From the NCBI GenBank assembly GCA_024707265.1, contig JANQAB010000006.1, positions 501,001-565,000 on the forward strand: a DNA stretch of 64,000 nt, given 5' to 3'. Position numbers and translations under genes: made by a program. Below are positions 13,806 to 22,695 of the stretch, piece after piece; the first letter of the stretch is position 1, and every line of letters starts with the position of its first letter. A model generated the notes under the pieces. It was not told the DNA's origin. It made no database searches and saw only the letters and a program-made list of their open reading frames with translations. This DNA is from Sporocytophaga sp. GTDB lineage: Bacteria > Bacteroidota > Bacteroidia > Cytophagales > Cytophagaceae.

Positions 13806-15593
13806 TCAGAGGAATGTCGGTAAATCAAGCTTCTTAGCAATTTTAAATGCTGCGTTCAGCTGACCTACGTGGCTATAAGCTTGAGGAAAGTTACCCCATT
13901 GACTTCCCGTACTGGCCTCCACATCTTCACTTAACAACCCAAGATGATTCTGGAATCGCAGAAGCTTTTCAAACTCTCTGATAGCATCCTCAGTACGACC
14001 TACCATTGCCAGTGCTTCCACATACCAATATGCACAAATCAAAAAAGTAGATTCCGGCGTACCAAAATCATCTTCATGTTTGTATCTGAAAAACAATCCT
14101 TCATCTGTCTTAAGCCCTTCTTCCAGCGCAATCAAATGATTCCTGGCTCTGTCAGAGTTGGGATCCAGGTATCTCATTGTGATTAATTGAAGACAGGAAG
14201 CATCCAGATTCTTTCCTCCTACTGCCTGAGTGTAAACTTCCCTTTCAGGATCGTAACAAGCTTCTATCTGCTTTATGGAAAGTTCTTTAAGGATAGTAGC
14301 TTTTCTTATGATCTCTTCGTTCTTGAAATACTTTCCTATTTTAAGAGCAGAACAAGCTCCAGCCCAATGGAATAAAAATGTATAACAGTGCTGCTGAGCA
14401 ATATGACGAAACTCCCAAAGGCCCGCATCTGGTTCATACATGGTGTCTTCTATTTTTCTCAACGTATGGTTGATGAGTCGTTGAGAATAATACCTTCCTC
14501 CTTCTGAAAATCTGGTATCTACATAGAGTGGTAGCAAAGCCACGAGCACCTGGCCATAGACATCATTCTGAATATGGGTATAAGCATCATTTCCGACCCT
14601 TACAGGTTTGTTATTTTCTCCATATCCATGCAAAGGTAATTCCTTCTCAACCAATGCTTTCCTACCTGTAATAGAATAAAGAGGCTGATATCTGTCAGTT
14701 TCATTAATCGTAATATTTTCTATATAATGAAAATATCTTTCCAATTCTTCAAAGTGACCAACATTGTGGAAAGCATTCAGAATATAATAAGTATCTCTCA
14801 ACCAGCAGTAGCGGTAGTCCCAGTTACGGGTAGTTCCGGGATATTCGGGCAAACTGGTGGTCCCAGCTGCTATAATAGCTCCTGTATCTTCAAACTGGTG
14901 AATTTTCAGACATAAAGCAGACCTGATAATTTGCTCCTGATAAAAAATTCCAATACTGGTACTCTTCACCCAGTTTTGCCAGTATTTTACAGTCTTCCAC
15001 AGAAAATCTTCCGCTGTTTCCTCCAGAGGAGCTTCAAGAGGTATACCATAAGTTAGAATTAAATATTTAGCTTCATTCAAGACAAATGAACTTTCATCAG
15101 CAATAAAATTAAGAGCTATGTTTGTTGTTAACCTGATTTGCTGAGACAACCCAATAAACCTTATATGACTGCTTCCCTGATAAGCTTCAGGAATCAGCGC
15201 TCCATATTCGCCAACAGGCCTACAGGAAACCTTCACCCTTGGAGAACCTGACAATGGTTCTATTTTGCGCACAAGCATGAGAGGTTTAAAGTTTCTTTCA
15301 TACTGGTAAAACCTCGGAGCAAAATCTGTGACCCTAAACCTGCCTTCTGAGCATTCAAAATCTGTCACGAGCACGTTTGTGTTTTCAATATACTTTTGGC
15401 TAGACACAAAATTTTCTTCGTGCGGGAGAATAGAAAATCCGCCACCTTTATCTTTATCCAAAAGTCCTCCAAAAATAAAACTACTGTCAAACTGCGGCCA
15501 GCACATCCAGACAATATTTGCAGTTTTATCAATATGAGCCATAAACGCACAATTGCCTATAATGCCCATTTCGTAGGTATGCCTTTTCCCCAT
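13806..15593 (-). CDS. glycoside hydrolase family 15 protein (glucoamylase/trehalase-like)
   Basis: A 595-residue cytosolic enzyme with the full GH15 architecture: an N-terminal beta domain (GIIGNCAFMAHID, FDSSFIFGGLLD) and an (alpha/alpha)6 barrel from about residue 220 (NWDYRYCWLRDTYYILNAF). Candidate catalytic acids are E394 in GLWEFR and the SEDVEAS segment (E556/E559) before GNFPQAYSHVGQL. Length and motifs match bacterial GH15 proteins acting on maltooligosaccharides or trehalose; the substrate cannot be told from the sequence. No signal peptide. It stands alone, with its own terminator downstream and an AT-rich 326-nt region upstream. Confidence 0.9.
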   Translation of the reverse strand: MGKRHTYEMGIIGNCAFMAHIDKTANIVWMCWPQFDSSFIFGGLLDKDKGGGFSILPHEENFVSSQKYIENTNVLVTDFECSEGRFRVTDFAPRFYQYERNFKPLMLVRKIEPLSGSPRVKVSCRPVGEYGALIPEAYQGSSHIRFIGLSQQIRLTTNIALNFIADESSFVLNEAKYLILTYGIPLEAPLEETAEDFLWKTVKYWQNWVKSTSIGIFYQEQIIRSALCLKIHQFEDTGAIIAAGTTSLPEYPGTTRNWDYRYCWLRDTYYILNAFHNVGHFEELERYFHYIENITINETDRYQPLYSITGRKALVEKELPLHGYGENNKPVRVGNDAYTHIQNDVYGQVLVALLPLYVDTRFSEGGRYYSQRLINHTLRKIEDTMYEPDAGLWEFRHIAQQHCYTFLFHWAGACSALKIGKYFKNEEIIRKATILKELSIKQIEACYDPEREVYTQAVGGKNLDASCLQLITMRYLDPNSDRARNHLIALEEGLKTDEGLFFRYKHEDDFGTPESTFLICAYWYVEALAMVGRTEDAIREFEKLLRFQNHLGLLSEDVEASTGSQWGNFPQAYSHVGQLNAAFKIAKKLDLPTFL

Positions 15594-15919
15594 AAATTCT
15601 TTTTGACGCTGTTAAAAAATCTTATTTGTCTAACCTGAAATTTGCCATATGGTTTGAATCAATTTAATCTCCTCCCAAAGCACACACACAAAACACTATG
15701 ACAATCAAAACTTTAACACACCAAAACATATATAAATTAAAAATTATTTACCTTCGATCCAATAAAAGGATCAATATACTGAAAATACCTTCATTACAAA
15801 TTAAAATTTAATTATTTGAATTTAAAATTGTATTTTAGATACACCAACAACATCAGGAATTCCAATTTAAAATTATACCCGCGGTTTCACCCGCTCGTTA
15901 ATAAAAAAAATCACCTCTT
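15594..15919. other. AT-rich divergent intergenic region
   Basis: 326 bases between the divergent GH15 and subtilase genes. Both promoters should lie here, but I see no clear TTTG-N19-TAnnTTTG match on either strand. The sequence has CA-rich stretches (near 15680) and no convincing ORF or stable hairpin. Confidence 0.5.
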
Positions 15920-18900
15920 ATGTACAAGAATTATCTACTTTTTATTTTCCTCTGCTTATTCTTTATCCAGACATACGCTCAAAGTAAGAAGGAAAATACA
16001 GGCATTACTACCAACAAACGAGGTAGGAAAATTTTACAGAATACAATCAATATAAAATTGAAGCCCGGAGTATATGAGTCTGTAAAGTCCGGCAAACTGG
16101 ATTTGCAACCTGAATTAAAAAAACTGCTTAAGCAAGTCCAAATCGAGGAGGTCAGGCCTATGTTTTCTGATCTTGATATTCAGCCTTCTCACAAAAGAAA
16201 GTTTTGTTCGGGAATTGAGAGACTTCATACAATAAAGTATTCTTCAAATTTTACCATTGAAGAAATAATAGAATTACTAATGAAAACTGGCTATGTTGAA
16301 TATGCTGAGCCTGTATTTGTGGAAGAATTACTTTACATTCCTAATGACCCTTTAGCTCAACCCTACACCAATTCAAACGACACCAGCCTTTTTTATCTTA
16401 GCCGAATAAAAGCTTATGAAGCCTGGGACATACACAAAGGGGATACCAATACTGTAATAGGTATTATTGATACAGGGGTTAGGTTAACACATGAAGACCT
16501 AAAAGATAATATAAAACTCAACTGGAATGATCCGATTGATGGTGTTGATAATGACAATGACGGTTACATTGATAATTTTATGGGATGGGATCTGGGAGAT
16601 GGAGACAACAATCCCACAGCCAGTGGTTCTCCACATGGAACTGAAGTAGCATCTCTGGCCGCTGCTACCGGCGATAACGGTAAAGGGGGAATTGGCACTG
16701 GTTTTAAATGCAAGTTTTTACCGATAAAAGCATCTCCTACTAATGCGGGAGGAGCCATCGCTTATGGCTATCAAGGTCTGGTATATGCTGCCAGGCAGGG
16801 GTGCAAAGTTGCAAATCTTTCATGGGGAGGAACCGGAGAATATTCTCAGGCAATGCAGGATATCATTAACTACGCAGCCTTAGAAAAAGATGTATTAATT
16901 CTGGCAGCTGCCGGAAATACCAATAAAGAGCAGGATTATTTTCCCGCCTCTTATGACAATGTATTAAGTGTTGCCTCCTGCGATACCATATACTCTCCTT
17001 CTGCAGGAAAACTTATTGAAACAAGGAAACTTACTTATAGTACCAATGTAGATATTATCGCACAAGGGATCAATATAACAATAGCCGCCAATTATGGAGA
17101 TAACCAATACCGAAGAGACGGAGGAAGCTCCTATTCAACTCCCATAGTTGCAGGTGCTGCAGCCTTGGTAAGGTCCAAATTCCCTAACCTTTCTGCTATA
17201 CAGGCAGCAGAACTAATCAGAGTAACAGCAGATGTAATGGACACATTCCCTGAAAACCTAGAATATAAAGGTAAAATGGGAAAAGGAAGATTAAATATGT
17301 ACAGAGCCCTAACGGACTCCACCTCACCTGCTATAAGAATCGCAGGATACAGTTATAAAGGTCAACACGGCACTTATACCTATAGTGGAGATACTGCAAA
17401 CCTTTCATTTAAATTCATTAATTATCTTCGACCATCCTCTGCTAACTTAGATGTAACCTTATCATGCGATGCTCCTTATATTCATATTCAGGATAATAAA
17501 ATAAGCATAGGGCCTTTAAATACACTTCAGTCAATAGATAAAACTGATGATGTATTTTCTATTACTATCGATGAAAATGCCCCCAACAATGCTATCATTA
17601 AGTTCCGCCTAGACTTTCAGGACCCTACTACCAGTTACCTGGATTACCAGTACATAAGCTTACTTATCAATCCCGATTACAGAGTTGTTGATACGAATCA
17701 GGTAAGTTTTACAGTTGCTGGCAATGGCCGATTTTGCTATAGCGACAAGGATAACACCAGGGGAAAAGGTATGGTTTATAAAAATTCCTCAATGATTTAT
17801 GAAACGGGATTAATGATTGCAACTGATAAGAATACAGTTTCAGACTGTGTTCGTTCAGAACCATACAATGCTGACCAGGACTTTCAGGTAACAAGACCTG
17901 TCAATTTTGTAAAGCCGGTACATTCTAATGAAGAAACCTACGCGGAATTCCAGGATATGAGACCCACAGGCACCAAAGTAAAAGTTAAACAGAGAACTTA
18001 TGCCTGGAAATATAATCCGGATGATTCATATGTAATTGTTGAATATACTATTCAGAATGCATCGGATAAAACGATAGATACGCTTTACACAGGTTTATTT
18101 ACAGACTGGGATATTAATGAATATGACTACAACAGAGCAGACTATGACTATGCTGACAATATGGGTTATTGCTACAATACCTTTCTGAACGGACTCTATG
18201 GTGGCATATCAATTCTTACAGAAGACGATCCGATTTGTTTTTCAATAGATAATGGTAATGTTGCGGGAACTATTAATCCGAATGACAATATAAATGGATT
18301 TACCACACAGGAAAAGTTCTCAACTTTATCCAGAGGTATAGGCCGGAAACAAGCCGGAGCCAGTGGAGCCGGCTATGATGTTTCCCAGGTAGTAGGCGTT
18401 TCTCTTTACAATATGAAAGTAAATGAAACAAGAACCATCGCATTTGCATATGTTGCAGCCAAAGATTTGTATGACCTTAAAATGAGCTCACGCTCCGCAA
18501 GAGCTAAATACCATGAAATCAAGAAGAGCCCTTTACCTCTTGTACAAAACTACTATTCGTTTTGCGTTGGTCAGCAGACAGATATAACAATAGCCCCGAC
18601 AAATGGTAGCACCTTTAATTTTTATAAATCTCCCGGACCTCCAAATTTATTGTTTACAGGGTCTGAATATCATATGGAGAATCTTAACAAAACAGATACT
18701 ATATACATAAGTAGTGTTGATTCACTGTTTGAAAGCAATCTTGCCAGAGTAACATTGAACTTCCACGAAAGCAGCCAGGCTGACTTTTCTGTAATACCTG
18801 ACACGGTAGTTGACATAAATTCCCGAGTATATTTTGTAGATCAGAGCTCTAATTCAGTAAACAGAGTTTGGGATTTCGGTAACGGTAATACTTCTAGTGC

Positions 18901-19279
18901 ATCACTGGCTTCATTTACTTACGATACCCCTGGAAATTTTGATGTGAAGCTTATTGCAGAAAATAATTACGGATGCAATGATACGCTTATAAAAACAATA
19001 ACCGTTAGAGTAGCAACATCTATAAACGCTCCAATTGAAGGACTTGTTAATATCTATCCTAATCCAGTTGAAAATAATTTAACTTTGAATTTAAGTCAAC
19101 TCAACAGTACTTGCACCATCACAATAGTGAATGTACTGGGTGAAGAAGTATACAGAGAATCACTGGATACACAAGTGAACAGCAAAGAAGTGAATACCTC
19201 TAACCTTACTTCCGGTGTTTATTTATTAAAAATTGTTTCAGGAAATATGACCTTGACAAAAAAATTCAATAAGCTATAA
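15920..19279 (+). CDS. secreted S8 subtilisin-like serine protease with PKD domain and T9SS sorting domain
   Basis: A 1119-residue secreted protease. In order: signal peptide (residues 1-20, ending TYAQS); a propeptide-like region to about 145; the S8 catalytic domain with D184 (GIIDTGV), H239 (SPHGTEVA) and S404 (GGSSYSTPIVAG); a long beta-rich middle of unknown fold; a PKD-like domain (about 955-1035, VWDFGNGNTSSASLASFTYD); and a C-terminal type A sorting domain (1047-1119, IYPNPVENNLTLNL to KKFNKL). The tail directs export through the outer membrane by the type IX system and cleavage there. It probably degrades extracellular protein. It is followed by a strong terminator, so is monocistronic. 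Confidence 0.92.
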   Translation: MYKNYLLFIFLCLFFIQTYAQSKKENTGITTNKRGRKILQNTINIKLKPGVYESVKSGKLDLQPELKKLLKQVQIEEVRPMFSDLDIQPSHKRKFCSGIERLHTIKYSSNFTIEEIIELLMKTGYVEYAEPVFVEELLYIPNDPLAQPYTNSNDTSLFYLSRIKAYEAWDIHKGDTNTVIGIIDTGVRLTHEDLKDNIKLNWNDPIDGVDNDNDGYIDNFMGWDLGDGDNNPTASGSPHGTEVASLAAATGDNGKGGIGTGFKCKFLPIKASPTNAGGAIAYGYQGLVYAARQGCKVANLSWGGTGEYSQAMQDIINYAALEKDVLILAAAGNTNKEQDYFPASYDNVLSVASCDTIYSPSAGKLIETRKLTYSTNVDIIAQGINITIAANYGDNQYRRDGGSSYSTPIVAGAAALVRSKFPNLSAIQAAELIRVTADVMDTFPENLEYKGKMGKGRLNMYRALTDSTSPAIRIAGYSYKGQHGTYTYSGDTANLSFKFINYLRPSSANLDVTLSCDAPYIHIQDNKISIGPLNTLQSIDKTDDVFSITIDENAPNNAIIKFRLDFQDPTTSYLDYQYISLLINPDYRVVDTNQVSFTVAGNGRFCYSDKDNTRGKGMVYKNSSMIYETGLMIATDKNTVSDCVRSEPYNADQDFQVTRPVNFVKPVHSNEETYAEFQDMRPTGTKVKVKQRTYAWKYNPDDSYVIVEYTIQNASDKTIDTLYTGLFTDWDINEYDYNRADYDYADNMGYCYNTFLNGLYGGISILTEDDPICFSIDNGNVAGTINPNDNINGFTTQEKFSTLSRGIGRKQAGASGAGYDVSQVVGVSLYNMKVNETRTIAFAYVAAKDLYDLKMSSRSARAKYHEIKKSPLPLVQNYYSFCVGQQTDITIAPTNGSTFNFYKSPGPPNLLFTGSEYHMENLNKTDTIYISSVDSLFESNLARVTLNFHESSQADFSVIPDTVVDINSRVYFVDQSSNSVNRVWDFGNGNTSSASLASFTYDTPGNFDVKLIAENNYGCNDTLIKTITVRVATSINAPIEGLVNIYPNPVENNLTLNLSQLNSTCTITIVNVLGEEVYRESLDTQVNSKEVNTSNLTSGVYLLKIVSGNMTLTKKFNKL

Positions 19280-19304
19280 ATTCTAAGACAATTTCATGAT
19301 ATTT

Positions 19305-19338
19305 AGCCTCCTACCGATAAAGTGGGAGGCTTTTGTTT
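19305..19338 (+). terminator. Rho-independent terminator after the subtilase gene
   Basis: Stem AGCCTCCTAC (19305-19314) with GTGGGAGGCT (19322-19331), 10 bp with one G-T pair, followed by TTTTGTTTTTTT. It lies 25 nt after the subtilase stop and immediately before cinA. Confidence 0.85.
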
Positions 19339-19345
19339 TTTTATT

Positions 19346-20605
19346 ATGAAAATTATTCAGGCAGAAATACTTACCATAGGAGATGAAATACTCTATGGAC
19401 AAATTACAGATACCAATTCACAATGGATTAGCGAGCAGCTTACTTCCATTGGAATAAAGGTGATAAGAAAAACATCCGTTGGTGATGAAGGAAGTGAAAT
19501 GGTCAAAGCCATTCAGGAAGCCGAAATTCGGGCAGACCTGATTATTATTACAGGAGGCCTTGGACCAACTTCAGACGATCTCACTAAACCTGTTTTGACT
19601 CAATACTTCAACACAAGACTTGTTCTTCATGAAGAAGCTCTAAATGATCTTACTGCATTTTTTGAAAGGAGAGGCAGGGAACTTACCGAGATAAACAGGC
19701 AACAGGCATATCTTCCTGCAAGCTGCGAGATTATCAGAAACTTTTATGGCACAGCCCCTGGAATGTGGTTTGAAAGAAATGGAAAAGTTCTTATTTCAAT
19801 GCCTGGAGTACCATATGAGATGAAAGCAATGATTACAGAACAACTGATACCCAAAATCAGATCTTTTTTCAATCCACCTGTTATCATTCATAAAATGATT
19901 CGCACTTCTGGCATAGGTGAATCCTTTCTCGCTGAAAAAATCAAATCATGGGAAGATGGTCTTCCATCTTTCATTAAACTTGCTTACCTGCCTTCCCTGG
20001 AAGGAGTCAGGCTAAGGCTGACAGCAATTACGGATAAGGAAAAAGAAACCGAAACAGACAATGTATTAGAGAAAGAAAAAGAAAAGCTCCGGGAAATCAT
20101 TGAAGATTATATATATGGGTATGGAGAAGAGAATCATGAGCAGGCATTGGGTAAATTATTAATGAAGCATAAACTGACTGTTGGAGCGGCTGAAAGTTGC
20201 ACTGGAGGACTGATATCCGCCACAATTACCTCTGTCCCGGGCAGTTCAGAATATTTCAAGGGCGGTATCGTTTCTTATGACAATGAAGTTAAGATAAATG
20301 TACTGGGAGTAAAAAAAGAAACCCTTGCAGAACACGGCGCTGTAAGCGAAGCTACAGTATTACAGATGGTTGAAGGAGTACAAAAAATATTAAAAACCGA
20401 TATTGCGGTGGCTACCACCGGAATAGCGGGACCAGGAGGAGGATCAGCAGAAAAGCCGGTAGGAACCATATGGATAGCAGTAAGAATGAAAAATAAAACC
20501 CAAACCAAGAAACTTCAATTGGGAAATATTCGTGAAAATAATATGAAAATGACAACCTACGCCGTTTTCAACCTGATCAGGGAAACTTTGCGGGAAAAGA
20601 ATTGA
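19346..20605 (+). CDS. cinA: CinA family protein (NMN amidohydrolase / competence-damage inducible)
   Basis: A protein of 419 residues from ATG 19346 (MKIIQAEILTIGDEILYGQ); the longer frame from 19322 begins inside the preceding terminator, so is rejected. The N-terminal MoCF/COG1058 domain (1-170) has the TIGDEIL start and TGGLGPTSDDLTKP loop. The C-terminal PncC-type domain (about 255-415) has AAESCTGGLISATITSVPGS and TGIAGPGGGSAEKPVGT. Full-length CinA proteins act in pyridine nucleotide salvage, hydrolysing NMN to NaMN (PncC part) and ADP-ribose-type substrates (N-terminal part). Both motifs are complete. Confidence 0.93.
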   Translation: MKIIQAEILTIGDEILYGQITDTNSQWISEQLTSIGIKVIRKTSVGDEGSEMVKAIQEAEIRADLIIITGGLGPTSDDLTKPVLTQYFNTRLVLHEEALNDLTAFFERRGRELTEINRQQAYLPASCEIIRNFYGTAPGMWFERNGKVLISMPGVPYEMKAMITEQLIPKIRSFFNPPVIIHKMIRTSGIGESFLAEKIKSWEDGLPSFIKLAYLPSLEGVRLRLTAITDKEKETETDNVLEKEKEKLREIIEDYIYGYGEENHEQALGKLLMKHKLTVGAAESCTGGLISATITSVPGSSEYFKGGIVSYDNEVKINVLGVKKETLAEHGAVSEATVLQMVEGVQKILKTDIAVATTGIAGPGGGSAEKPVGTIWIAVRMKNKTQTKKLQLGNIRENNMKMTTYAVFNLIRETLREKN

Positions 20606-20631
20606 GAAAACCTTCAAAAATATTAACTTTG
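20602..20631 (+). promoter_or_regulatory. Bacteroidota-type promoter of the E2 gene
   Basis: TTG (20602-20604), a 19-nt spacer and TAACTTTG (20624-20631) fit the Bacteroidota sigma-ABfr pattern TTTG-N19-TAnnTTTG. Predicted transcription start is near 20636, giving a leader of about 70 nt. The -33 element overlaps the cinA stop codon. Confidence 0.6.
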
Positions 20632-20705
20632 ACCGGATTTCAAGGTTTTGATTCCAAAATACCGAGGATCACTTTAACTTAACAGGCTAATAGTAAACAG
20701 CTTTT

Positions 20706-22046
20706 ATGGCATTAGTAGAAATGGTGATGCCCAAAATGGGCGAAAGCATCATGGAGGGGACAATACTCCGTTGGTTAAAAAATGTAGGAGATAAAATCGA
20801 ACAGGATGAATCTGTTCTTGAAGTAGCAACGGATAAAGTAGATACAGAGGTTCCGGCAACAGCTTCGGGAATTTTAAAAGAAATACTTGCCCAGAACGGA
20901 GAAGTAATTCCTGTTGGAAAACCAATAGCAATTATTGCTACTGATGGCGATGAATCAAGCACTTCTCCTGCAGCACAACCTGCACAAAAGGAAGAGACGT
21001 CAAACATAACAGCAACGGCGCAAGTTTCTGCTATAACAAATGATATAAAGACCAAACCGCATATTTCTAATGGGGAATCATTAAGGTTTTACTCTCCACT
21101 TGTCATGAACATAGCTCGTCAGGAGAATGTAACCATGGCAGAACTGGAGTCCATCAAAGGCACAGGCAAAGATGAACGTGTTACCAAAAATGACATCCTT
21201 GATTACATTCAGACAAGAAAAACCACCTCAGCTACTTCCTCTGAAAAGCAACAAATTAAAGACCCTGTAAAGACTGAAAAGAAAGCATCCGCTCCGCTTG
21301 AGCAATTGAAGCCTGCTCAGTCACTATCCGGTAATTATGAAATTATCGAGATGGACCGCATGAGAAAAATGATTGCGGACAGAATGGTTGAGTCTAAAAG
21401 AATTGCTCCTCACGTTACTTCATTTGTAGAAGCCGATGTGACCAACATCGTATACTGGAGAAACAGAGTGAAGCAGGAATTTATGGAAAAAGAAAACACA
21501 GCACTTACATTCACTCCAATCTTTATTGAAGCTGTAGTTAAAGCTTTAAAAGATTATCCTATGGTTAATGTATCTGTTGACGGTGATAAAATTATTGTTA
21601 AGAAAGACATTAATATAGGCATGGCCGTAGCGCTTCCTAGTGGAAACCTGATCGTTCCTGTAATCAAAAATGCAGACCAGCTTAATATCATTGGCCTGAC
21701 TAAAAAAGTAAATGACCTTGCCAGAAGAGCCCGAGCCAATAAACTTACTGCAGACGACCTTTCAGGTGGAACATATACGGTATCAAATGTAGGCTCTTTC
21801 GGAAATATGATGGGAACACCTATCATCATGCAGCCACAGGCGGGCATACTTGCACTTGGCGCGGTTATTAAAAAACCTGCGGTTATTGAAACACCTCAGG
21901 GCGACACCTTAGGTATCAGACACATGATGTTCCTCTCCCATTCCTACGATCACAGAGTGATTGACGGTTCACTCGGAGGAATGTTTGTAAGAAGAGTCGC
22001 AGACTATCTTGAACAGTTTGACATCAACAGAAAAGCATTTGCTTAA
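20706..22046 (+). CDS. 2-oxo acid dehydrogenase complex E2 (dihydrolipoamide acyltransferase)
   Basis: A 446-residue protein with the standard E2 order: lipoyl domain (1-78) with the lipoylated lysine K44 in ATDKVDTEVP; an Ala/Pro/Thr/Ser-rich linker; an E1/E3-binding domain (about 127-168, YSPLVMNIARQENV and GKDERVTKNDILDYI); a second linker; and the catalytic domain (about 210-446) with the active-site DHRVIDG (H416, D420). It transfers an acyl group from lipoamide to CoA. The E1 and E3 genes are not adjacent, so whether it serves the branched-chain, pyruvate or 2-oxoglutarate complex is open; the single lipoyl domain and sequence favour the branched-chain type. It has its own promoter and terminator. 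Confidence 0.92.
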   Translation: MALVEMVMPKMGESIMEGTILRWLKNVGDKIEQDESVLEVATDKVDTEVPATASGILKEILAQNGEVIPVGKPIAIIATDGDESSTSPAAQPAQKEETSNITATAQVSAITNDIKTKPHISNGESLRFYSPLVMNIARQENVTMAELESIKGTGKDERVTKNDILDYIQTRKTTSATSSEKQQIKDPVKTEKKASAPLEQLKPAQSLSGNYEIIEMDRMRKMIADRMVESKRIAPHVTSFVEADVTNIVYWRNRVKQEFMEKENTALTFTPIFIEAVVKALKDYPMVNVSVDGDKIIVKKDINIGMAVALPSGNLIVPVIKNADQLNIIGLTKKVNDLARRARANKLTADDLSGGTYTVSNVGSFGNMMGTPIIMQPQAGILALGAVIKKPAVIETPQGDTLGIRHMMFLSHSYDHRVIDGSLGGMFVRRVADYLEQFDINRKAFA

Positions 22047-22071
22047 TAAAAACGCATTCAATTGATATTCA

Positions 22072-22108
22072 AATAATGCAGACCCCGAAAGGCCTGCATT
22101 ATTTTTTT
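22072..22108 (+). terminator. Rho-independent terminator after the E2 gene
   Basis: A perfect 10-bp stem, AATAATGCAG (22072-22081) and CTGCATTATT (22094-22103), followed by TTTT. It lies 25 nt after the E2 stop codon. Confidence 0.85.
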
Positions 22109-22188
22109 AAGGATTCAATTAAATGAATTCTTCGGTGTAAATTTTTATATTTATCCTTCTTAACATTGCTCAATAATTAACATTGTCC

Positions 22189-22668
22189 ATGAAACAAAAA
22201 GCCAAACTATTATTCTTCACCTGTACTGAAAAAGACACCCCATATGTATTGCTTGGAAGAAGAATAAGTAAAGAAGGCGAAGAATACTGGTGGATTCCCG
22301 GAGGCGGTGTAGAGACCGGGGAGTCCTTATTTCAGGCTGCAGCAAGAGAATTAACAGAAGAATTAATTCCTACCAAACAAATATCTGATACAGTAAACAA
22401 ATATCAGGAACTGTCAACAGACCCGCCTTCGATTAGATATACAACGGGTAATTCAGAAAATTATATCTTCTTTATACAGATCTCCCACTACAAAGGTATT
22501 CTGGAAGATACAATCGGAATAGTTGATGAATTTGAGGAGCTTAAATGGTTTAATCTGAATAACATCCCGTCTACTATGTCAAGGGAATTCATTCATCTTA
22601 AAGATTATCTTACCAAAGAAAAGATAGAAGCATTTATAGAAAACTTTGACTATAAAAGATTCTTATAA
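22189..22668 (+). CDS. NUDIX hydrolase
   Basis: A protein of about 159 residues. The Nudix box is GGVETGESLFQAAARELTEE (G-x5-E-x7-REL-x-EE); the usual Gly after EE is replaced (EELIPTK), which is tolerated in several subfamilies. The box binds the metal that helps split nucleoside diphosphate-X compounds. I chose ATG 22189; the track-length version starts at TTG two codons earlier. The gene begins an apparent two-gene operon, with the membrane MutS-like gene 27 nt downstream. The substrate cannot be inferred. Confidence 0.9.
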   Translation: MKQKAKLLFFTCTEKDTPYVLLGRRISKEGEEYWWIPGGGVETGESLFQAAARELTEELIPTKQISDTVNKYQELSTDPPSIRYTTGNSENYIFFIQISHYKGILEDTIGIVDEFEELKWFNLNNIPSTMSREFIHLKDYLTKEKIEAFIENFDYKRFL

Positions 22669-22695
22669 CATCAACCAGAATCCATACTACATAAG